A DNA stretch of 14,566 nucleotides from Monoraphidium neglectum (taxonomy: Eukaryota > Chlorophyta > Chlorophyceae > Sphaeropleales > Selenastraceae). Location of the stretch: NCBI RefSeq assembly GCF_000611645.1, contig NW_014012709.1:1-14566 (forward strand). The letters run 5' to 3'. Position 1 is the stretch's first letter. Each line of letters starts with the position of its first letter. Below the pieces are notes generated by a model. That model did not search any database. It saw only the letters and a list, made by a program, of their open reading frames with translations, and was not told where the DNA came from. This document shows, piece after piece, positions 1-9,779 of this stretch. Both the position numbers and the translations under genes were made by a program.

Positions 1-625
1 GCTTGGTCACTCCGCAGTTCGGCCCGGCCACTGGTGCTACCGCTGTATATGCGGCGTTCGATACTGCTCGGCAGGCGAGTTTGCGTAGCGGGGCGCGGCC
101 GCTGCGGCGAAGCGGCTCACCTGGCTCGACCGCCATCGGCGGCGCCGACCGGCTGGGCAGGAAGACGAGCGGCAGCGTCCCCGCGCCGAGCGCAACGGGC
201 TGCGGCGCGCCGACGAGCGCGGCGCCTGGGCGCCCCAGGCGCGGCGGCAGGCTGGAGAGCAGGCAGGACGGGGTGTTGACGCTCACAACCGCGCCGGGCG
301 CGAGCGGCCCGGGGCACGGCGTTTCGGCGGACGACGGGAAGCTGAACGTGCTGTTTGGCAGCGCGGCGTCGGGTGCTGCGGCCGCGGGCGCGGGCGGCTG
401 CTGCAGCAGCAGGCGCGCGGCTGGAGGCGGGCGCCTGAGGGCGGGCGCCTGCGCGACCAGGTTATGTTCAGGCGCCGCGGCGACGGGGGGCGCGAGAGCG
501 GCGCCTAGGAGCCTGGATTTGACGCCCGCTAGCCACTTCGTCGGCTCGCGCTGTTTGTGCTGCTCGCTGTCGGCCCAGCAGGACGCAGCGAATAGGGCCA
601 CCACCAGCAAGAGGCCCCTGCCCAT
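1..625 (-). CDS. 5' part of a gene for a secreted Pro/Ala-rich protein of unknown function (runs off left edge)
   Basis: Reading the minus strand from the ATG at 625, the frame stays open to base 1 (about 208 codons), so the gene is cut by the window edge. The first 18 residues (MGRGLLLVVALFAASCWA) form a classical secretory signal peptide: one Arg, a hydrophobic core and a plausible cleavage after Ala18. Next comes a low-complexity Pro/Ala/Gln region to about residue 90, then a region with an N-glycosylation sequon (NSTF) and a few cysteines (TPCPGP, TPSCLL). ATG 625 has A at -3 and G at +4; an in-frame TAG lies upstream at 698-700 with no ATG between, which supports this start. A strong donor (CAG|GTGAGC) after base 121 suggests that exon 1 is 625-121 and the rest is intron, although the frame also stays open through it. 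I recognise no family. An extracellular or cell-wall protein is an inference from the signal peptide and composition only. Confidence 0.6.
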   Translation of the reverse strand, partial: MGRGLLLVVALFAASCWADSEQHKQREPTKWLAGVKSRLLGAALAPPVAAAPEHNLVAQAPALRRPPPAARLLLQQPPAPAAAAPDAALPNSTFSFPSSAETPCPGPLAPGAVVSVNTPSCLLSSLPPRLGRPGAALVGAPQPVALGAGTLPLVFLPSRSAPPMAVEPGEPLRRSGRAPLRKLACRAVSNAAYTAVAPVAGPNCGVTK

Positions 626-2082
626 CCTGGCTCGCAGGGCAGCCGCTATCGGCCGAAGGATATTTCTGAAAGCGGAGGTTATCCCATGCTGTTGCGTCTA
701 ATCAACCCTGATGCGGCTCGAAACGAAGTGCCCCGCAAAAGAGAGATCGCGCGGCACGTCCGCCCTCGCGTTGAATGCTTTGTCAAGCTGGAAAAAATCT
801 TACGTGCCGAACTTCACCCTGTCGAGGAAGACCAAAACATGGCTGGTCATGACTGTGTCGGTGGAATCCATTACGGTAGTACGTAATTGCTGGCCTCCTG
901 CCCAGCGGGGGCTATATACAAATGTCAACGACCTGCACTGGAATTAAGTTGTGCAATTGCTTCACATTGCTAGCGCGCATGCATGCAAGGCAGCCGGCGT
1001 CATGCAACGTCCTGCGTCAGGCCGCCGCGTTGACGACCCAAAAATGGGCAGGGGGCACACTTGCGCGATGCGGCCCTCTCACCATCCCTGTAGCTCTGAC
1101 AGACATCAGAAGTCATGCATTGAAGGCCGGCGAGGCTGATTGGAGCAGCGGCCCGGCCGCGTCACCGCAGCGAGCAAGTTCACGCCTGTTTGCGCATCAA
1201 ATGCACCGCGCAACCAAGGAGCGTCCCTGCCATACGGGCGTCGGCCGGCTTTCCGGAGGGAGATGGACCTCAGGCCCCCTTGTGGCCCCACCCCTGCTCA
1301 TGCGACGCCCATGTGTTTGAGGCTTTGGATCAGCTGTATCCTGCTTGTTCCCCCCGTCAACCCTGTCGAGAAGATCCTTGCCGTCGGCGGTTGGCCTGTT
1401 TCGAACAATCCCCCAGTATTCATCATGATCTCCCTGCTGTCAACTGTTACAGTCACCTCTCTTCAATGGCATTGCAGCAGGCACATGCCAGGCGCAAGTG
1501 ACTGTCATGTACGCAAGGCCCGGTGCAGCAGAGCAACAAGCATGATAAGCATCAAACGGTGGGCGCGCATACAAGTGAAGTCAGGGGAACACAAGTGGAG
1601 TTGGGTTGAGCGCATACAAGAGCTGAGCGCCACGACCGGGCTCCTCCCTGTGCGGGAAACCAGACAGTCGGTGTGGCCCACATCGGCCGGCGTTGGCGTT
1701 GACGTGAGGGGTGGTACATGAGCGGCATGCCGTATGTGATGAAAGAATTAGTTGGTCTGGGCGCAGAAACTCAAGGCTGGCGTGGGGACTGGCTGTTGGC
1801 AGTCGTGTTGACAGCCGGCAGGGCCGACACGAATTCGACCCTAAGCCTTGCGGACCCCCACAAGACCTTGAGCAAGATACCTCAATCTAGGTCAAAATGG
1901 CAGTCTGGCACTGCGGTTCTGAGAAGACTGTTGAAAATCGTGCGTCGTGGAAGGCTCGTGCGGGCCAACCAACATTGCGGGCCGCGCGCCGTCAACATCG
2001 CGTGCCGCGCGTCGTCATGCAACCGCGGCCGCCCCAGCAGAGCCGCGCCGGACGCGAAGTCCCACGCCGCGCGCCGCGCGCC
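626..2082. other. intergenic region, no gene recognised
   Basis: This stretch lies between the 5' end of the minus-strand secreted-protein gene and the stop codon of the minus-strand transporter. It should hold the promoter of the former and the 3' UTR of the latter. Its base composition is less GC-skewed than the flanking exons. The longest open frames (for example 1140-1721 plus, which opens on TTG) show no family features and no splice-compatible partners. A TTACA at 1447-1451, which reads TGTAA on the minus strand (the green-algal polyadenylation signal), is about 630 bases past the transporter stop. A direct repeat of GCGCATACAAG occurs at 1565 and 1610. Confidence 0.5.
913..918 (-). promoter_or_regulatory. 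possible TATA element upstream of the secreted-protein gene
   Basis: The only clear TATATA in the 1.4 kb upstream of the minus-strand ATG at 625 lies about 290 bases before it. It would imply a 5' leader of roughly 260 bases. There is no further support, such as an initiator or a known start site. Confidence 0.2.
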
Positions 2083-5000
2083 TCAAGGCGCGCCCGCGCC
2101 GGCGCCCGCGGGCGCGGCGGGCGCCTCGAGGTCCTGGGGCAGCTGCTTGCCGCCCGCCCACGCGGCCCACACGAGCGATCCCGCCAGGTAATGAACCCCG
2201 ACCACGCTGAACACCGCCACCCACGAGCCGGTCCTGTCGAGCAGCACGCCCGTCAGGGGTACGGCGACGAGGCCGGCGAGCGTCGCGGCGGTGTTGCCGG
2301 CGCCGAAGACCATGCCTGGAGCGCGCGCACGCGGCACGCGTGTGTGTAAATTTCCAAGGGGAGGGCAGGGTGAGTGCGGCAAGGGAGCTGCTCGAAATGG
2401 AGGAGATGTCGGAGTGGGCTGGCGCGTCGTGAGGCGGTCGGCGCTGGCCGTGCGGGCGCTTGCCGCGCGGACCAACCGGGCGCGCGGCCCGCCCCTCAGG
2501 ACGAGAGCAAAGTGCTCCAGGCAAGCGTGTTAGCTGGACGCTCCTGGCCCCTGCAAGGCAGCGGGGCGCGGGCGCAGGGGCAGGCGCGGGCGCGCGGCTG
2601 CGCACCCGCGTGGCGCGGGCAGATGTCGAGGTGGTTTGCGCTGACGCCGCCGAGGGTCAGCGCAGACAGGCCGAGCCCCAGGGTGATGAGCGCCGACGCT
2701 GACGTGGCGCCGATGCCGAGGCCGGGGGAGACGGCCAGCAGCAGGCAGGCGGCGGGGCCGAGCATGCCGACGACCTGGCCGGGGTTCGGGGTATAGGGTG
2801 ATTCTATGTGGTTCGAGGTTGAGTATGCAGGGTTTTAGGGTTTTAGCAGCAAAGCTAGGGACATCATCCCCTGGTGCAGATCAGGGGTTGCTGCTTTCAA
2901 AGGTTTTCCCCTCATCGCTGGCAGAGCCTTATGCAGTGAGACGCAGTGGTGTTTGTTCAGGAAGAGCGGGGTGTGAGTGGGCGACGCAGGGCACACAGGG
3001 AGCTGTCCGGGACTGAAGGGCGCCACAGAAATCGGAGGGCTCCATGGCGAGCATGCTGCCGACGCGCGAGGGCCTGTGTGTAAGCTGGGCCAAAAGAACG
3101 CAGGCACGCATGCGCAATCAGGGCGGTCAGGGGCCCGCCCTGACTGCCCCGCAGAGGGCGTGCGCAGGAGCCCTCGTGCGCGCGTCAGGTCAACGCTTGG
3201 TCAACGGTCGGTCAACGCGCGGTCAACAGGCCGCCCACCTGCAGCAGCACCCGCGTTCGGCGCACGTCCCACCCAGAAGCAATCATCTTGTCGGCCAGCG
3301 CGCCGGACGCGGCGCCCACCCCGCCCTGCAGGGTTGTGGAGGCCACAGCCGCAGACAAGCAGTCAATGGCGGCTGGGCAGGTGCGGCGCACATCATCGGA
3401 GTTAATGGAAACACTCGCCCCCACCAAGCTCTGCCCCGCCGGCGTGTCCGCCAGGCTCAATCATTGCGCATGGCCCCGAAGCCCCCAGGACGACGATCAG
3501 GAAAACCGAATGACGCTGCGTGGCATCACATTACGCCGCATGATACCGCATGCGTGCCGCGCAGCCCCATCTGCGCCGCCCCCCACCTGCACCACGTAAG
3601 GCAGCAGCGTAAATCCGCCCAGGTCCCCGACTTCGACCCCGTAATAATCGCTGAAGAAGGTGGGAAGCCACGTCAGCAGGCCGTACATCCCGTAAGACTG
3701 GCAGTACTGGCAAAGGCAGATCGCCCAGACCTCTCGCTGGGCCAACAGAAGCCGAAGGGTCGCGATCGTGGACGCACTGCCGCCTTCAGCGGCGCTGGCG
3801 CTGGCGCCGGCGCCGAGCGGCGTCTGCCGCCCGAGGGCCTTGCCGGCCGCCGCGTCGCCAGGGGCCGCGCCGCCGTCTGCAGGCGACGCCGGGCCGCCTG
3901 AGGAGAGTAGGCTCTGTGCCTCCTCGTCCGCCGCCCGGGCGGCCGCCGCCGCCTTGGCGGCGCTAGAGCCCGGGCGAGGGGGCGTTTCCTACGCGGGGTC
4001 CGGGCGCGCGGCGCACGCCACTTGTTGGACGAGTGCACGCGGCACAACCGGCAAGCTCGCGCCGCAACCCCGACAGCTTCCTCGTCACCATCGCCCGGTC
4101 AAACCGCAACCGACTCAGTCAAACCGCAGCGGGCTAATCCATACTGCAGCAGGCTCGGGAAGCTGTGGTCGGGACGCTGGGGCTGGTCAGACGAGGTCAC
4201 ATGAGGTCGCCGCCGCACCCAGCAGCTGCAGCCACCTCTGGCAAGCCTGGCCCACTTTCGAGCACTCACCCGCACAGGCCACCAGACAGGCAGCCACAGT
4301 AGCGCGAGGGCGCCAAACAGGTAGAACACCGCCTGCCACCCGAGCTTGCTAATTAGCGTCGGGCTGACGCCAAACGCGAGGGCTGTGCCGACGTAGGACG
4401 CCGCTGTCACGACGCCCACGGCCGTCGACTGGCGCTCTGTCGGCACGTTGCGGGCTGCAGAGGCGGGAAAGGGGTGAGGTGAGGCTCAGCGGCAGCAGCG
4501 GCAACAGCGGCAGCAGCGGCAGCAGCGGCAGCAGCGGCAGCAGCGGCAGCAGCGGCAGCAGCGGCAGCAGCGGCAGCAGCGGCAGCAGCGGCGGCGGCTT
4601 GGAGGCAACTCAAGGCGGGGCAGACCGCTGTCGTGCTGGAGGGTGGCCGTCGATGGCGTCACGAGGCAGCGGCGGCGCAGCCTGCTGCTGATGCCGCCTC
4701 CCTCGGACTATACGCAGCTGCCCGCCTTGCATGCCGTGCGCGGCCCGGCCGCCCCGCCCCGCGGCTCACATATGATGGAGTGCACCGCGGGGAACGCGAC
4801 GCCCTCGCCGACCCCAAGCAGCACGCGCGCCGCGAGCAGCGGCGCGGCGCCGCCTGCCGCGGCCTGCGGCGTGAGGCCTGTGAAAAGAGACCAGAGGGCG
4901 ACACCGCCCGCGAGCACGGCCTTGCCGCCATAGCGGTCAGACAGGGCGCCTGCGGGCGGCGGCGCGGCGCAACACACAGGAGGGAGAGAGGCTGATGCGG

Positions 5001-5489
5001 GGACGGCGGGGCGGCTCGATCGGGGCGTTCCTAGTATCGGCAGGCAGCGATGCGGGCAGCCGGGGGGGCAGCTTTGCACCTTGCCCCTCGGCCGCCAGCA
5101 GTGCGCCGGCCGCAGCGGGGAAACGCGTCCCGCCGACCGCCCCCGGTCGCTTTCACAAGCAGGCAGCGTGCGCGCGCGCACCTCCGAGAATTTGCGTGGT
5201 GGCGTAACCGGCGAAAAAGGCCGACAGCACCACGCCTTGGTAGGCCTTGTCCCACCCCAGGTCTTGAGACATGGGGATGATCGCCGTCGACATGTTTGAC
5301 CGGTCAGCATAACAGATCACGATGCCGGCCGCCGCAAGCGCGACCTGCGGCACACGACAAGCAAGGGGGGGAGTGCGCGCCGCGTCGGCGGCTTGGAGCA
5401 GCAACCTCTTTTCTTGAATCAAGAGGATTGACCTGCCTGTTTCTTGGGGGCGGTCGCCTACGTCTCTGCCGGGAACCAGGGCGGCCCAT
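2083..5489 (-). CDS. PHT4-like anion/phosphate transporter (major facilitator superfamily, SLC17-related)
   Basis: Eight exons on the minus strand join in phase: 5489-5433 (tentative), 5344-5182, 4949-4770, 4454-4270, 3988-3587, 3325-3239, 2774-2606 and 2315-2083 (TGA). They give about 491 residues, normal for the family. Seen: first membrane helix with YADRSNMS (about 31-38) and downstream IIPM; MFS loop motif ALSDRYGGK (75-83); RVLLGVGEG (115-123); NVPTERQS before the helix pair ending LGWQAVFYLFG; a long Ala/Gly/Ser linker (about 196-275); then the second six-helix half with WLPTFFSDYYGV, GALADKM, the NHLDICPRHAG motif and FGAGNTAATLAG. The order and motifs match plant PHT4/ANTR transporters, which move phosphate or other anions (ascorbate in one member), mostly across plastid membranes. 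The substrate and membrane here are inference. Exon 1 is the weak point: its donor (GTCAAT) is poor and it leaves almost no transit peptide, so the true 5' end may lie upstream at 5500-5990. Confidence 0.88.
2830..2846 (+). repeat. short interstitial telomere-like tract (TTTTAGGG type)
   Basis: The sequence GGGTTTTAGGGTTTTAG is almost two units of TTTTAGGG, the Chlamydomonas-type telomere repeat. It lies inside the 464-base intron (3238-2775) between transporter exons 6 and 7. Two units can arise by chance or mark a repaired break. Confidence 0.4.
3188..3231. repeat. four GGTCAAC repeats at exact 11-base period
   Basis: GGTCAAC starts at 3188, 3199, 3210 and 3221, each followed by four variable bases. 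Read on the transporter's coding strand it is GTTGACC repeated four times, occupying bases 8-51 of the intron that follows the exon ending at 3239. GTTGACC contains the plant WRKY W-box core TTGACC, so a transcription-factor cluster is one possibility; simple tandem duplication is another. Confidence 0.75.
4099..4129. repeat. direct repeat of GTCAAACCGCA, 20-base spacing
   Basis: Two identical 11-base copies start at 4099 and 4119, in the transporter intron 4269-3989. No function is evident. Confidence 0.6.
4491..4589. repeat. minisatellite of eleven 9-base units (GGCAGCAGC)
   Basis: Eleven head-to-tail units run from 4491 to 4589; only the second differs (GGCAACAGC). The array lies in the transporter intron 4769-4455, about 36 to 135 bases upstream of the splice acceptor for the exon starting at 4454. 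On the transcript it reads GCTGCTGCC. It produces spurious Gly-Ser and poly-Ala reading frames, but it is outside the spliced coding sequence. Confidence 0.85.
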
Positions 5490-6798
5490 GCAGACCGGGC
5501 GGCTGCCCTCAGAGCTGCCCTCCAACTAGGCGGCCCCGCCGAGGCTGATTTGCCCTACGAGCGCGCCGGGGGCGCACCACGAGGGGCCATGCGGTCGGCC
5601 CGCGGCCGCTGCTGCCGCCGCCGGCCTGGCCAGGCCCCGCAGGGTCCGAGGGTCTGCTGCTGCCGCCGCCGCCGCGCGCGCCGAAGGAGAAGGCGGGCGG
5701 TGGCGCGAGCGGCGCGTCCACACCGTCCAAGGAGTGGCGGTGCATGGCGGGCGCGAGGGACGCCTCGCCGGCCGCGGCGGCGGCGGCGGCGGCCGGCGAT
5801 TGCGGGCCGTGGGGCCCGGGGGGCGCGCCTGCGGGCGGGGCAGTGTGCGTTGCCAGGGAATGCGGGCGGAGCGATCGAGGCGTCCCCGAGCTGCTCTGCA
5901 ATGGTGCAGCCAACACAGATTGTGTCGAAACGCCTCGATATTGGATTTGGGACCAATCAGCAATCGCACATGCTTGAGCCACCTCGACAGCACAGAAAGT
6001 GCTGCTGCTTGCGCTGCTTTTGCTGGTGCTTCAGCGGCGGGCGTACCTGACCGGCCGGCCGCCCCGCCACCTCGCCAAAGCGGCGCCGTATAAGCGATTG
6101 ATGTTCGTCTATTACGCTCCCGAACGGCACCGAGGACGCGGCAACGACGTTGAACAAATTCGATGCTGCTCTGCGGAGACGCTCGGGGTGCTGTAATGGT
6201 TAACATGCTAACAATCACAGCTTTCTAATGGGGTATGCACGATCCTTCGGCAAATGAGCAAGCTGACTGTGTTTGGCCAGGGAAGCCCAGATCTCGGTGG
6301 TCTACTGTAGTGTGGGGACTGTTATGCATGCGAGGGGACGAAGCACGTTTGGGCTCTCGAATCTGGGACTCGGACGCCAGCCGTCAGATTTTGAGGCTGC
6401 CGGTCACCATCAGCAGGCCCGATCGGCACGCCCTGATCGGCGTCGCAGCTGCACCCGTGGGGGGTTGGCTTGTTGGCAACTCCCAACCCCTCCCTGTAGG
6501 TCCGGATGCACACCACACAGAATTCAATCACCCCACAAGATAGCTTGCACCAAACACGTCAGCCACCTCGCCAGGCGCAGCGGGTGGTCAACGGCCAAGG
6601 TCAAACGATGTCGGCTCCTCACTGCTATCATGCCCGCTTCGTGCATGCGCCGTCAAGAAGCCGCTGCAATGCTGGTGACTCACTCCTCTCAAGCGTGCTC
6701 CACTCATTTAAACATCTGCTGAGGGGCCAGCTGCTTGGAGAGATCGATGAGCACACTGTCCTGGGCGCGCCTGCGATGGATGTGCATATTTGCTTTCC

Positions 6799-6830
6799 AG
6801 GGCCTTGTCATCGCAGGGCCTTGTCATCGC
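6799..6830. repeat. perfect tandem duplication of a 16-base unit
   Basis: AGGGCCTTGTCATCGC occurs twice head to tail (6799-6814 and 6815-6830). It lies in the divergent intergenic region and looks like a recent local duplication. Confidence 0.85.
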
Positions 6831-7123
6831 ATAGTGTCACTCATACAGCGCTATGCATACATGCATGACTGCTGTCACCTCCGTCACCAACGGCATACTG
6901 CAAGCCACACGGTAATAAGCCGCCGTTGGTCACAAATCGGTTGGGCACCACGTTGTTCCAGGGCGGCACCGCGCCATTCGTTTATCTTGCAATCCAAGGC
7001 CTCCTGTCGACACAACGCCTGCGCCCGCCAGGCTGATGCCTACTTGTTTTGATTTGCGGCGGCCCTTCTTGATATCCTGCAGAATGAGGGTGTTCCCCTG
7101 CGATCTGGTGCCCTCTCTTGCAG

Positions 7124-7180
7124 GGGCTTGTGAAAAGCACCAGCTGCCCGGTGTGCAAGCAGCACTGCACCCGCCAGCAG
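7124..7180 (+). other. exon-like block resembling the second half of a RING finger
   Basis: After a good acceptor (CTCTCTTGCAG) and before a GTCAGC donor, 57 bases read in one frame as GLVKSTSCPVCKQHCTRQQ. The CPVCK core and the following basic stretch resemble the last zinc ligands of C3HC4 RING domains such as those of plant BRCA1/BARD1 proteins. It can be joined in phase to sequence beginning at 7273 (after CATTTCAG), whose frame stays open to the TGA ending at 7479. The first half of a RING (Cys-x2-Cys ... Cys-x-His) was not found upstream, so this may be a decayed gene fragment or a coincidence. Confidence 0.2.
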
Positions 7181-8064
7181 GTCAGCAGCTGTGTTGCTGT
7201 GAGTGTGCAATTAACGGCATGTTGCCCATGGTGCTCAGTGCAAGAGCGACTGCCACATGGCAGACATTTCAGGTACGAGCGTTGGGCTTCCTAGGTTTAC
7301 AGAGGCCACCTTGGGTTTTGAGGAGACCGTTGCCTCTGCCGCCCTGCTTGCAGGGGCGCCAAACCCTATGTGTAGCTTGTCCTGGCTTGGCGACTGTTGG
7401 ACTGGTGTGCAGGGATTGCCTTGAGATTTCAAGCATATTTCTTGATACTGTGAAAGCTGTCAAGCAAACGCGCCCCTGATGTGGATCAATCGCGAGTTGC
7501 AAGTCTGGTGTGGTTGGGCGTCGCTGCTGCTTACCGCACGGTGCAGTACTCTAGGCACAGGGCGGGTGGCCTTGCGGACGCAGCCTGCATTTAAGATATT
7601 GTACCCCCCCCCAGCTTCTTCGCATGGTTTGTGTAATTCTGACGCGGGGACGCCTAGCAGGGTCTGCGGGTGCCTCCAGCTTCTTTGCGTGCATGTCAGC
7701 CCGCAGCCTTGCACTACGGTAGTGCGTTGAGCCCAAACAGCCATTGGCGCGGCCTTCGTTGACTTCATCATACTAACCTATCTATATCAGTCGTAGCATG
7801 CATACAGTGGGGAGGGTGAATTGCCATTGGGCATCTGGAGAGGTCACCAGCATAGTACCGAACGCACAGCACGAACAGATGTGGCCAGGCAACAGTGCGC
7901 CTGGATGTGGCAAGCAGCAGTGTGCTCAAAGCGAATGGGGTATCTTGTCCCCACCCGTACCCTCCACCGGTTTTACCTCGATTACATACGCTAATCGCAT
8001 GCCATATTCCGTGCCCGCGTCCAGATCGTTGCTGGGCTGCATTGTTTGAAAAAGACGCACAATA

Positions 8065-8566
8065 ATGCAGTCGCGCGCCTCATTGCAGGCCGTGCATATG
8101 AAAGCAAATGCACTCACCTCGAGTCACTCATGTGGGCGGCCGTGGCGCGCCCCGCGCGGCCCTGCGCAGCTGCCACGTTGGCATTCGCAGCAGCCGCAGC
8201 AGCTGGTAATGCACTGCGCCGCCAGCAGTGTCGCAGCCGATGCCGAGCCCAGCACTAGCGACATCACAGATGTTGCGGCTGAAAATGACGACCTGGCGGG
8301 CGGCGGCGGCGGCCAAAGGGGCCGGCAGCCACGGGAACCGCAGACGGCCTGGGAGCCGCCACCCATCCCTGCCCATGTGCTGGAGCGGAATGCGGAGCTG
8401 CGGGTGAGCACAAGGCAAAGGATCGGCCCAGTGACGTGTGGCGGGCTGGGGCTGAGGCAGCTGATGGAGTTGGCTTCAGCGCACGCACGTACGCCAGCGT
8501 CAAACATCGTCCTGCCTCCCATTACGCTCACATGTGTGCGCACACACACACACACACATTGCACAC

Positions 8567-8626
<60 letters not shown>

Positions 8627-9729
8627 CGTGCACACGTACACACGTGTGCCCACGCACATACACACACTCTCACACACTCATACACCCACGCACACACTCA
8701 CACGCACACACACTCATCAACACACACTTAGTCCAAGATCGAGGGCAAGCTCATACTGGCACCCCTCACCCGCGGCTGCCACGTGCCCTTCCGCCGGTGA
8801 GCCCAGCTGCTCCCCCTTGCAGCAGCTGTCAGAGGCCCTGCATGAAGAACAAGTCAACCGTGCTGGGGCCTAGTTTCCCGCCAAAACCCGACAAAGCCAG
8901 CCGTGGCGCTGGCTCGCTGGCCGCGCGGCGCACACTGTCCCACACCCGGGGGCACTCTGGTGAGCAGCATGCTTGCGCCGCTCCGCCGCGCCGCGTACAG
9001 GCTGTGCGCGGACTTTGGCTGCGACGTCGCGTACGGAGAGATGGCGTTCGCACGAGGCCTTGTCAAGTGAGTGGCCGCATCCAAGCATTCACATGCATGC
9101 ATGCATGCAGGGCAGCGCCACTGAACCCGGCTGGGCATGCGTGCGTCGCGCTCGGCCATTGCTAAGGCCATGGGGGGCGTCCGCGGCACCGATGCGTCGC
9201 ATGTTGTTGGTACAACCATGACAGCACGGCGTTTAAGTACAGAACAGCCTCTGGTGAAAATTGCAACCCGTCCAATCCTGTAAATCCAGGGGTGATCGTG
9301 TGGAGCGCGCCCGGCTGGTCAAAGCCCCAAATGAGTCGTGCTTCGGGGTCCAGATCGCCACCAACCAGATCTCAGAGGGCGTGGCGGCCGCCAAGCTCGC
9401 CAAGGAAGCCGGTGGGCAGCTGCCGGGTAGCTTCTTTGCCAGGATCCTTTGTGTGCTGATTCTTGCGCCGCGCCGCGCAGCGCAGCGCTGTGCGCCCCCT
9501 GAGCCCGCGCGCGAGCGAGCTGCAGCCACGCAGTGCAGCCATGCATCAACCGGAAAACAAAGCATGTGCATGCATCAATGCAGGGGCCAGCTTTGTCGAC
9601 CTCAACTGCGGGTGCCCCATCAGAGGTGAGGTTCTGTGGGCGTGGCGGGCTGGTGAGGATTTGCAGCAGCCATTCATCCTTCCGAAGCATGAAACCAGTT
9701 GCGTGTGTGTGTGTGTGTGCGCGTGTGCG

Positions 9730-9779
<50 letters not shown>

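Larger units (their letters stand above)
5490..8064. other. divergent intergenic region between transporter and dihydrouridine synthase
   Basis: This 2.5 kb lies between two genes that point away from each other and should contain both promoters. The part at about 5500-5990 is extremely GC-rich, and its minus-strand frames are Ala/Arg/Pro-rich with several ATGs (for example 5745). Those could encode a transit peptide or upstream exon of the transporter, but I found no well-scoring donor in the right phase. From about 6190 to 8064 composition falls toward neutral. No recognisable gene is present except the isolated RING-like block at 7124-7180. A TGTAA at about 7635 is a possible plus-strand polyadenylation signal. 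Confidence 0.5.

Noticed and set aside
3..701. Long plus-strand open frame of 232 codons at the left edge
   Set aside because: It opens on GTG, is Gly/Ala/Arg-rich noise, and lies opposite a minus-strand frame with a signal peptide, good start context and consensus donor.
1140..1721. 193-codon plus-strand frame as a gene
   Set aside because: It starts on TTG, has no domain, no splice partners and a neutral codon pattern; it probably overlaps 3' UTR and spacer.
2015..2605. 196-codon minus-strand frame overlapping the end of the transporter
   Set aside because: It is the shadow of transporter exon 8 in another frame; the real frame shows MFS helices and ends at the TGA 2085-2083.
3188..3231. 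Possible CRISPR array
   Set aside because: A 7-base core with 4-base spacers in a eukaryotic intron is far outside CRISPR repeat and spacer sizes.
4407..4691. Poly-Ala (minus) and Gly-Ser-Ser repeat (plus) proteins
   Set aside because: They arise from the 9-base minisatellite within a transporter intron and are not in frame with the flanking exons.
8534..8731. His/Thr and Cys/Val repeat proteins on both strands over the CA tract
   Set aside because: They are translations of a dinucleotide microsatellite inside an intron; the same applies to the GT tracts at 9703-9774, 11206-11281 and 12380-12480.
9092..9110. CATGCATGCATGCATG palindrome as a regulatory site
   Set aside because: It is a short simple repeat in intron 3 of the synthase with no context supporting a function.
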